From: Nereocystis luetkeana
Lineage: Eukaryota; Sar; Phaeophyceae; Laminariales; Laminariaceae
DNA length: 64,000 nt
Assembly (NCBI GenBank): GCA_031213475.1
Contig: JARUPZ010000034.1
Coordinates: 5,649,680 to 5,713,679 of the forward strand
Reading direction: 5' to 3'
Shown here piece by piece: positions 57,501 to 64,000 of the stretch. The translations under genes and the position numbers were made by a program. A model generated the notes under the pieces. It saw only the letters and a list, made by a program, of their open reading frames with translations. It did not search any database and had not been told where the DNA came from. How positions within the stretch are numbered: position 1 is the first letter of the stretch; the number at the start of each line of letters is the position of its first letter.

Positions 57501-60500
57501 CTGAAGAAGACTGCATTCCTACGAGGGTTATAATACAACCCGACGCGCTTACTGTAGGTCTACAACGAAAAACACTTCGAACGACGAAACGACATTGGGT
57601 ACCGGCATGTACGATACCTGGTAGTTCCTACGACCCCGTGAATCAGAAACGTTCTCGGCTAAACGTTGCTACCACATCTGCGTAAGCGCAGACAAATCAT
57701 GGAACCACACATACACAAAACTCACGGACAACAAAAATACATTTCACACACACCCACACACATATATATACCTGCACGTACACCGCGACACCGCCCTCTC
57801 CACGTCCCTGACCAGCTCCCTCAGCCCGTTCCCCAGGACATACTCATACGTCGACGACAGCAGGGCATGCCGAGCCTCCATAGACAGCGCCACCCCGGCC
57901 CCGCCCCCCCCTATCCCCGCCCCCACCCCAACCCCCGACCCCCCCACCCCCGCTGCAGCCGGAGCAGCTCCCGCATCCCCTACCCCCGCCCCCGCCGCCG
58001 TCGCTGGAATCCCCGGTGGGGTCGTCGCGCCAGGAATAGACGAGGAGGAAGGGTATGTAGTGGATGACGAGGCGGTTACGTCGGGGGTGGTGGCGGTGGT
58101 GGTGATGTTGGTCTGGAGAAGATGTTGGGATTCCTCGAAAGAGAGTCTGCCTGCGGGGACAAAAAGGGGGGGTTTTGACACATACGGTGGTGGTCCACGT
58201 TGTGTTGAGAAAAACGAGGGAGGGGAGGGGAGGGGGGGAGGATGGTTGTGGGCTAGCACGAAGGGGGGAGGGAGGGAGAGCGCATGCTGCTTCTGCTGTT
58301 TCTCTTGTCGTTGCTGCCCAGCCAGCGGTCGCAAGACGGATATCGCACGCGCTCAGCTCAGACGGCCAAATGGCGCGCGGATGGCGTGTGCAAGCAACGC
58401 TGGTATTTTTGGAATTATACATTGATCGCACGTCATCGCCGCGACCGCAAAAAATAAGCGCTCGAGTCCATACCCTCCTCACATCGCGGAGGTACACCAG
58501 CGATACTCGGAATTTGAGTTAGATCGCGCTCATCTCTCCGAAGTCGGAAATTTCAATCGACCCTTAACACACCATGAAATAAACAATATGTTTTGGTTTC
58601 TGCGACATAAACGGGGTTAAAAAATCGAAAAACAAAAAACAAAAACAAAAACAAAAACAAAAACAAAAAAACGAGAGTCGAGCGGAGCATGGCGACGAAA
58701 AAAAAAGGTGCAATGACTTTATTATCGTGAAAAAGGGGTAAAAAAATGTACACAGCAAAACCTGTCAGAACTGCTCCCGCCCACGCTTCGGGCACAAACT
58801 ACTTGGAATTAGAGTTGGGTCATTTTTTTCCCCCCCGCATCTACTTACTACGTACCAGTACCTGGTATCATTACAGCGGTGACAAATTCCAACGGGTTCT
58901 ACCTGGAGCGCTACCGGTGCAGAAATTTGACGTAAACAGCGCCCAGCTTTGCGTGTGCGCAATTCGACGCGACTTCACGGAGCAAGAAAATGACCAATTA
59001 TTTATTTCCTCCTCGCCATGAAAACGAAAGCCATGCATGCACCGTAGAGAGGGGAGGTGTGTGGGGGGGGAAGGAGCGCCTGATGCGTGTGCGGCCCCGT
59101 ATCTGAGCTGCGAAAGGGGACGGAGACGAGGAAAGCAACGCAAAGACAGTTCATGTAGATGGGACGGAATGAAAAAAAAAAAAAAAAAAAAGAGTACGTA
59201 CTGGGTACGCGGGTACCGGGTACGAAGGTACCGGTGACAGGGTACAGTACCGGCATATAATTTCCTCACCGAGAATATGCAGCTGCATGTGAAGCATCAG
59301 CGCGAGGGCGTTATAGGCGTAGAGGGACACCACCAGACGGGTCAGGGCCGTCACCTTCACCTGAAGGGGAGGGTGTCGGCGGAGGCAAGCGCGTGCGGGG
59401 GGGGGGGGGGTGTATTCATCATCATTCATGGCCGTAGTCGTATGACCCTAGACCCTCGCATCCCTACAATGCTGGGACGGAGCACGTCGGGGTTTCACCG
59501 ACCAGACTAGACGGACATTGTTGGCACCAAGCGCGAAGCGCCGTGAGGTGTTGGACGAGTCGCATGGAGGGTGAGCTGCATCCTACTAAGAACCGCTTTT
59601 GAGGTAGAGTTTCGTGCATAGGGACGACATTGTCGATGAATAGATTTATTTTGTAACGTGGCCTCTTCCAGAGACAGCAATGGGTTTACTATGTAACTGC
59701 CGTGTGGGTGCATTACCATGTACACACTACCAGGTACGTATTACGCCCATCCCCCTTGCGCGGAGTCAAGGTTCTCCCGGTACAAAAACGATCTAACTCG
59801 ACCGCCAGCCGTGGTGACCGCCAGAAAAAAAAAACGGTACCCTGGTCGTCTAGCTCACGCAAAGGGACGGGGGCGCGGGGGAGCAAACTCATTTTAGGAG
59901 CAGGAACGACGCTCCGTCTCGGAAGCGATGCGTGGTCAATGGTTACATGACTATAGCAATCAAGAACAACATCGCCGGTAAAGGCCGTCGCTGGAAGACT
60001 ATCCACCCAACCCACATGGCAAGGGCTGGGACCTCTTCTATTCAGGGGAAACAGGCCTCGCGATGAGGCACGAATATCATATAACACCCCCCGTTCCCCG
60101 CCCCTGTGTCCAGTCCCTCCGTGGAAAACCATACATCCAGATTTCGAGCACAAATAGTGAGCTCATTCATCCAAGGAGGAGTACAGCCTCTCGAAAGCGC
60201 GTGGAGTGGGGGGCCCAATAAGATTCAGGTGTATGTTTATGTACAGTGTGTTGCTATTAATAAAAGTGTTATAAGCCTTTTAGGTCTGCAGTCTCGTTTT
60301 GAAGACAAACCACTCAAATTCCAAGTAATTGGTCCCCAAAACGGGACTGCAGTACTAAAAGGGTTAAGAGGGCGCTTGTGGACGCGCCGAAGGGGGATAA
60401 AGCGCGCCTGTTCTCCAATGCCGACCACCCCGACCAATACGCTGAACGGTGATTGCACGCCGTGCTTCTCTGCCTCCGATAACTGCCGACCTAGTCGTTG

Positions 60501-63500
60501 CCTACCCTACTGCACTCCGAAGGATGATCATCTGCTGCGTTCGGCCTGCATGTCCCCTACATAACATATACTGCTGCCTTACTACTGAGCTACTGCTGGT
60601 CTACTGCTGACCGACTGCCGACCTACTGACGGCCTACTGCCATACTGGAGCCGTTCTACTACCCGACTGCTGACCTACTGCGCGTTGGCAGTAGGTCAGA
60701 AGCCGGGTAGTAGAACGGCTCCAGTATGGCAGCTGGCAGGTTAGTAGTAGGTCTGCAGTAGGATAGTAGAAAAGCTGGAAAATGGCAGTAGGTTAGTACT
60801 AGGTCAGCAGTTGGATGGTAGTAAGGCTGCAGAATGGCGGTAGTAGGTCAGCTCTAAGTCGGCAGAAGGGTTGGAGGAAAGCTGCAGTAGGGCAGTAGTA
60901 GGTCAGCAGCAAGAAACCAGTAAGGAAGCAGCATGGCAGCAGTAGGTCGGCCTGCTGCCGTAGCGCTGTCCATACCAGCACTGCTGTCCTTTGGCTGTCC
61001 CACTGCCGACCTATTGCTGGTCTACTGTTGGCTCACGGCCGAGCTACTGCTGCTTAACCGTTTATCTATTGCTGATCTACTACTACCCTACCGATCCCCT
61101 GCTTACCTACCGTTGTCCTACTGTTGTCCTGGTGCTACGTTGCCACTGACCTAACTGATGCTTACTGCTGCCGCACTCCTGACCTATTGCTGACATACTA
61201 TACCAACCCCTTGCTACTACTTCCCTACAGCAGCCTCGCCACTGCCCTACTAAGTCACCTGCTGCTTCCCTACTGTACTGCTTCCCTACTGCTGCCGCAC
61301 TGCTCGCCTACCGCTGATCTCTTGTTTTCCGTGCTGTCCCCACACTGCCCCCCTCTGCTGCCGATCGATCTATTGTTGGCCCTGCCGCTCCTCTACTGCT
61401 GTCCTAATGCGGGCATACTACTGCCCTACTGCCTGACAACGTCCGCGCGTTGGGGTGGGCAAAATGGGACCCCCGCCATAGACAAGAGGCGGGAAACAAC
61501 CCGTGGTGCTGTACCTGCTCCCACAGCTCCACCTCGCGGGACTCCACATCGACGACCACCGCCGGTGTAGAACCGTCCGCCACTGCTGTACCACCCCCGC
61601 TGCTGCTGCTGCCGCCGCCGCCACCGACACCGCCCCCTCGTCCGCTCTCTGCCAGCTGCCCCGCCGCTCCTGCTCCTGTTCCTGCTCCTGCTGCGCGTCC
61701 TCCGCCGCCCGCCCCCGTCCCCCTCAGAGCTTTCAGCTCTCGCACCTGAAGCAGCAAGAAGCGAACGGGGTGGGGGGGGTATTTGGGGGGGGGGGGAAGG
61801 GCTAGGAAAATCCCACCGAATGACAGCTGCAAAGGCCACAACATCAGCAGCAGCAGGAGATGTGCTGCAAAGGCCAAAACGGCGACGAAAACAACCCCGA
61901 CCCCAACGACACCAACACCCACACCAACACCCACACCAACACCAACTGCCGCAACACTGACACCAACAGCAACGCCAAAATACCTGGTATTACGTAACAC
62001 TAGCACCAACAACGCCAACACCCACACCAACACCAACACCAGCACCAACTGCCGCAAGACTGACACCAACAGTAACGCCAAACGCCTGGTATTACGTAAC
62101 ACTAGCACCAACAACGCCAACACCCACACCAACACCAACACCAGCACCAACTGCCGCAACACTGACACCAACAGTAACGCCAAAATACCTGGTATAACAT
62201 AAGACTAGCACCAACAACGCCAACACCAACACCACCAACAACAACACCAATACCACCCACAACGACACCAACAACAACACCAACACCACCACCCACAACA
62301 ACACCAACACCACCACCCACAGCAACAACAACAACACCGCCACCCACAACAACAACGACAACGACTACAACAATGACACCCCACCGCCACCAACACCAAG
62401 ACCAACACCCTCAACAGCATCCATTTGATTGGCCGATCCCTCGTGACCTGCCAAACCCGGATTGTCGCGCCTCTTGCCAAGACTCACTCTCCCCAGGGGC
62501 CGTAGTAATCAGAACCCACGATGGACCCAAACAAACAAATACACCCCCTTATGTTTGCACATAATATCTGGTTCTGAATACTACTACTATTGTACGTTAC
62601 TCCGTAATCCTGCACGCCCCGGGACCTTTTCTTCTTTTTTGTTTCATCCTCCGGTGGATTGGTAAAAATAAAGCTTAAGCTCACCACACTTCCACATTTA
62701 AATTTCGTGTCGTGTGTCAATTTAACCCTCAGCTCCCGGTGCAACATCAGCACAGGCTGCTGCTACTACCGGCGCTTGGGCACGTTGACCCGACCTTTTC
62801 TATATTCTGCATCAGACGCGGATTGCAAATACCTGGTACGAATTTCGACGACTTGCTTCATCTCACAGCCGAGGCGTCTTGTTGAACCTTCAGAAATACT
62901 ATCTCGGCCCCCAAGAGCAAAGATGTCAGGAGACAGCATTTTCACCCCTTGACAGACTGCAACTTAGCCTTGACATGCCTTGACTGACGTCACACTACTA
63001 GGTTTTAGTGTGGAACACTCGGCCCTACACCCTTGACAGCGCACGATTTGCCTTGCTTGACATGCCTCCTGACATATTTGCCCAAGAGGGGTGGTTACCT
63101 GCGACAAAATAGACTGGTATCTGGTTTTATGAAATCTCTTTCTATATATATATATAGATCTACACTATTTACGGGGGACCATACCGGTAGTAAATAGGAC
63201 CAAATATCGTCAGTAAAAATAGCGAAATACGTAGGTTTTCGTTGATACCGTAGGTCGTATTTAATATGGTCCCCCGTAAATACGAATACGTGCTGTACCA
63301 GGTATGTAAATATGCCAGGTGCATGCATTGTGTAACGCGCTCACCGGCCCCGTGACGTCCACCGCCAAAAATAGGCGTTTTCTCAGCGCGGGCAAGAAGT
63401 TCGCCAGGGCGGCCACGGATTCGACGCGCGTCCTGGAGAGGCATTGGCGGTACCTCGCCTCGTCCGCTGTCCGACGAACCAGCGCCTCGTGCTCTTTTTC

Positions 63501-63503
63501 CGC
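51151..63503 (-). CDS. PEX3: PEX3, peroxisomal biogenesis factor 3 (5' end outside window)
   Basis: Minus exons 63345-63503, 61515-61745, 59270-59360, 57772-58150, 55475-55716, 54608-54795, 53289-53439, 52328-52434, 51840-51964 and 51151-51528 follow the PEX3 fold in order. PEX3 sits in the peroxisomal or ER membrane and, with PEX19, inserts peroxisomal membrane proteins. Visible matches: an Arg-rich helix ending VAALANFLPALRKRLF; REVELWEQ then VKVTALTRLVVSLYAYNAL and LHMQLHILG (the typical core helix); LLSSTYEYVLGNGLRELV; GDVLDETWDTAESPNFAAALQ (conserved W/L..T.D..ESP.F motif); SCLDTTFAMVYEQL; and ISQAKLIVSEILEP then LPSVQDLCSAVF. Gly/Ala/Ser/Pro linkers expand it beyond the usual about 370 residues. 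Phases match from 61745 to 53289; the order and donors of the two exons before the last are unsettled. The N-terminal membrane-anchor exon was not found and is probably beyond 64000. Confidence 0.85.
51690..51792 (+). mobile_element. SINE-C copy, 5' truncated
   Basis: TCCCGGCATTGTAGGGATGC, CATACGACTACGGCCATGCG, ATGAGTACACCTCCCCCC. Confidence 0.8.
51840..51964 (-). CDS. PEX3: Possible PEX3 exon
   Basis: Acceptor GGCTCAG|GC, donor TGCTCAG|GTGCCG, 125 nt, phase 1 to 0. A Gly run, then PMEEAMAGERTASIPEERED. It joins both neighbours in phase if the 52328-52434 exon is skipped or ends at an alternative donor. Confidence 0.5.
52091..52120. repeat. (CAT)n microsatellite
   Basis: About ten CAT units in a PEX3 intron. 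Confidence 0.9.
52328..52434 (-). CDS. PEX3: Possible PEX3 exon
   Basis: Acceptor GGCAAG|CG and donor ATGGGG|GTAGGG keep phase. It encodes RLLVVTNALAGVLLIAAREG. Alternative donors exist, and the exon could be skipped in favour of 51840-51964. Confidence 0.4.
52540..52640 (+). mobile_element. SINE-C copy, diverged
   Basis: GTCCCAGCATTGTAAGGATG, CATACGAGTACGGCCGTACC, ACAATGAGTGCATCTCC. Confidence 0.7.
52780..53034 (-). mobile_element. tRNA-derived SINE
   Basis: Minus-strand head with CCCCGGTGGTTCAAGTGG (A box) and a good B box, CTGGGTTCGAGCCCCAGG, then a body with ATGAAGGCACGTACC as in the other two copies. A diverged subfamily. Confidence 0.75.
53141..53248 (+). mobile_element. MITE-A copy
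   Basis: ATTACGGAGGACCATAGTAA at the left, TTACTATGGTCCCCCGTCAT at the right; about 40 bp from a PEX3 exon. Confidence 0.8.
53289..53439 (-). CDS. PEX3: PEX3 exon
   Basis: Acceptor CTCCAG|AGC, donor CGAAG|GTGATT, phase 0 to 1. SCLDTTFAMVYEQLRQKAF continues the motif of the preceding exon exactly where PEX3 has LN.C...F..L, then a Gly-rich tail. Confidence 0.78.
53815..53960 (+). mobile_element. SINE-C copy, 5' truncated
   Basis: AAGCAATGTCTGCCTGGTTC, AACCCGACGTGCTCCGTCC, CCATGCATGATAATGAGTAC, then ACCCCCC. Confidence 0.8.
54105..54435 (+). mobile_element. SINE-C, longest copy
   Basis: Begins GAGGCAGTTACATAGTACCC, ATTGCTGTCTCTGGAAGTGG, GAAATTAAACTAGCTCATTG and runs to ATGACAATGAATACC plus about fifteen C. 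An AAGC run in the middle has expanded to four units. Confidence 0.85.
54608..54795 (-). CDS. PEX3: PEX3 exon with the ESP.F-like motif
   Basis: Acceptor AATCAG|GC, donor CTGCAG|GTGATG, phase 1 to 0. GVGDVLDETWDTAESPNF followed by AAALQ. The frame has no internal start, so a simple ORF scan misses it. Confidence 0.82.
54830..54942 (-). mobile_element. MITE-A copy
   Basis: ATTTCGGGGGGGGCATAGTA at the left, TTAATATGGTCCCCCGTAAT at the right; 35 bp upstream (gene sense) of a PEX3 exon. Confidence 0.8.
55475..55716 (-). CDS. PEX3: PEX3 exon
   Basis: Acceptor GTTTTAG|C, donor TGATG|GTGCGT, phase 2 to 1. VGFKDLVAVLRRVRREIEG, an Asp/Gly linker, then IVRRSLLLRYIINPSD, matching the L.HY..P segment of the family. 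Confidence 0.75.
55762..55905 (-). mobile_element. Two LINE 3'-end fragments
   Basis: A short one (55762-55812) and a longer one (55826-55905). On the minus strand the longer ends CAAGCAACAAATGAGTACGT plus C-rich sequence, nearly identical to the LINE terminus at 24052. Confidence 0.8.
56085..56525 (+). mobile_element. TIR-F element interrupted by a MITE-A copy
   Basis: TIR-F sequence (GATAGTGGTGGCACTG to GTCGTGATATGCCTACAG, then GGTTCTGGGATTCTCCATCG to AGGTGCTACCCCTG) is split by a MITE-A copy at 56261-56370. The MITE-A insertion is therefore the younger event. A detached TIR-F end follows at about 56655-56750. Confidence 0.75.
56844..57089. mobile_element. TIR-E element, inverted
   Basis: GGCGTTCTACGATGGAGGTT at the left, TACCTCTATCGTAGAACGCT at the right. 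The interior is the reverse complement of the 6085 copy. Confidence 0.8.
57422..57531. mobile_element. MITE-B hairpin, diverged
   Basis: CTCAACCCCTTCAGTACTGC and GGTCCCGCTTTGGGGACAGA face CTTTGCCCCCAAAAACGGAC; the right arm carries an insertion. Confidence 0.65.
57772..58150 (-). CDS. PEX3: PEX3 exon
   Basis: Acceptor CCCGCAG|GC, donor TGCAG|GTATAT, phase 1 to 2. RLSFEESQHLLQTN, a Thr/Ser/Pro/Gly/Ala linker, then MEARHALLSSTYEYVLG and GLRELVRDVERAV. Confidence 0.82.
58625..58672. repeat. (AAAAAC)n microsatellite
   Basis: Seven or so AAAAAC units in a PEX3 intron. Confidence 0.9.
59270..59360 (-). CDS. PEX3: PEX3 exon, core helix
   Basis: Acceptor CCTTCAG|GTG, donor TCTCG|GTGAGG, 91 nt, phase 0 to 1. 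Thirty codons including TRLVVSLYAYNALALMLH and QLHILG. The most diagnostic PEX3 exon in the window. Confidence 0.88.
59396..59700 (-). mobile_element. SINE-C, full length
   Basis: Poly(G), GTATTCATCATCATTCATGG, GCACGTCGGGGTTTCACC, ACCAAGCGCGAAGCGCCGTG, AAGAACCGCTTTTGAGG, CCTCTTCCAGAGACAGCA, ATGTAACTGCC. It starts 36 bp from the PEX3 core-helix exon. Confidence 0.85.
59888..59965 (+). mobile_element. LINE 3'-end fragment
   Basis: Plus orientation: GGAACGACGCTCCGTCTCGG, GATGCGTGGTCAATGGTTAC, ATGACTATAGCAATCAAG. The poly(C) tail is missing. Confidence 0.65.
60270..60366. mobile_element. MITE-B hairpin
   Basis: AAGCCTTTTAGGTCTGCAGT, AAACCACTCAAATTCCAAGT and CCAAAACGGGACTGCAGTAC then AAAAGGGTTAA; a good palindrome. 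Confidence 0.8.
60540..61440. repeat. CTACTGCTGACC / GCAGTAGGTCAG satellite-like field
   Basis: About 900 bp of degenerate CTACTGCTG and GGTCAGCAGTAGG words, switching orientation at least twice. It lies in the large PEX3 intron. Confidence 0.8.
60639..60730. repeat. 43-bp-arm hairpin
   Basis: Left arm 60639-60681 and right arm 60688-60730 are reverse complements with two mismatches around a GCGTTG loop. Confidence 0.9.
61515..61745 (-). CDS. PEX3: PEX3 exon, Gly/Ser linker ending ELWEQ
   Basis: Acceptor GCTTCAG|GTG, donor GAGCAG|GTACAG, 77 codons, phase 0. VRELKALRG, a long Gly/Ala/Ser linker, then DVESREVELWEQ, equivalent to the KLEIWEDLK region of animal PEX3. Confidence 0.8.
61890..62375. 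repeat. ACCAACACC-rich array with a 102-bp higher-order unit
   Basis: CCTGGTAT(T/A)A occurs at 61983, 62085 and 62188, marking a repeat of 102-103 bp (ACACTAGCACCAACAACGCC, ACACCAACACC, ACTGCCGCAA, CACTGACACCAACAG). Simple AACACCACC sequence follows to about 62375. Confidence 0.85.
62500..62612 (+). mobile_element. MITE-A, strongly degraded
   Basis: GCCGTAGTAATCAGAACC, CACGATGGACCCAAACAAAC, ATATCTGGTTCTGAATACTA and TTACTCCGTAAT retain the block order only. Confidence 0.45.
63168..63283 (-). mobile_element. MITE-A copy
   Basis: TTTACGGGGGACCATACC at the left, AATATGGTCCCCCGTAAATA at the right; 62 bp from the first visible PEX3 exon. Confidence 0.85.
63345..63503 (-). CDS. PEX3: PEX3 exon (first visible)
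   Basis: Acceptor TGCAAAG|GCG, donor GGGCCG|GTGAGC, 53 codons, phase 0. It encodes AEKEHEALVRRTADEARYRQ and then VAALANFLPALRKRLF, the helix following the membrane anchor in PEX3. Confidence 0.75.
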
Positions 63504-64000
63504 CTTTGCAGGGGGCGGGGAGGGACGGGGGGGGGGGGTCGGTTGAGGAAGAGCGAAAAAAGAGGAGAAAAAAACGCCCAACGAGCACCCATAACGGCGA
63601 TATGAAATAGCGACGTAGTGCATTTTATTGATAAGGGACAAAGGAGGGTCCGACCGAGCGAAGCGAGGGAGGTCTTCCAATCATCTTCCAATCGTCTCCG
63701 TTGCGGTTGGGCGCAATGGGGGTCGCGTCGGCCTGCGTGAAGCACAGAACGTTCTCGGAAAACTCGCTCACAAGGGTGCCAACGTTCAACGGGCTAGTAT
63801 CACTAGTTTGTTCCGATGTCCGCGGGTGTGTGCGTGCGTCGTGGTCGTCTTGTCTTGGCACTGGCGCACGACGAAAGGAGCGCCGATTTCGACACCGGCG
63901 GCATCTATGGAGGACCCTACTTTACACCTCCATCCTCCCATGCTCGCGTCTAAAGCAGCGTTGAGCTCGCAGAGCTTGGTGGTGGTAGGTGCTCAAACTA
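63504..64000. other. No exon recognised; probable PEX3 intron
   Basis: A hydrophobic, basic N-terminal PEX3 exon was looked for on the minus strand and not seen. Several short frames exist but none resembles a membrane anchor. Confidence 0.4.

Overview
This window is eukaryotic nuclear DNA. Its genes have GT-AG introns of about 0.8 to 5.4 kb. Coding exons are GC-rich and full of Ala, Gly, Ser and Pro runs. Most of the rest is short transposable elements, hairpin repeats, minisatellites and very long G or C runs. This style fits a brown alga or a close stramenopile; that is inferred from style, not from a marker gene. No rRNA, stand-alone tRNA, CRISPR array or bacterial operon was seen.

Four genes can be assembled exon by exon with matching splice phases. 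(1) 4176-12250 (+) encodes a complete 583-residue secreted protein with three copies of a 10-cysteine domain that I do not recognise. Cysteine spacing is identical in all copies, and each copy is cut by an intron in the same Tyr codon. (2) About 18016-32706 (-) encodes a TPR protein that aligns best with the Fanconi anaemia protein FANCG. A decayed LINE lies in one of its introns. (3) 38790-47327 (+) encodes an ESCO/Eco1 cohesin acetyltransferase with PIP-like box, zinc finger, GNAT core and C-terminal strand. Its catalytic domain is interrupted by about 900 low-complexity residues. (4) 51151 to beyond 63503 (-) encodes peroxisomal biogenesis factor PEX3; its first exon appears to lie outside the window. 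Genes 2 and 3 diverge from a 6-kb repeat-rich interval, and genes 3 and 4 converge on a 3.8-kb interval.

The repeats fall into recurring families: a LINE (20580-24052) ending in poly(C) rather than poly(A), with short 5'-truncated copies; a SINE-like family (here SINE-C) of at least 14 copies sharing the LINE's last 10 or so bases and its poly(C) tail; a separate tRNA-headed SINE (3 copies); a MITE of about 110 bp with TTACGGGGGACC ends (here MITE-A, at least 15 copies); a hairpin element of about 100 bp (here MITE-B, about 10 copies); and three terminal-inverted-repeat families (here TIR-D, TIR-E, TIR-F). Most introns hold several of these.

Functionally, ESCO and the FANCG-like gene both belong to genome maintenance, while PEX3 is an organelle biogenesis gene. 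The secreted cysteine-rich protein is the main unknown.
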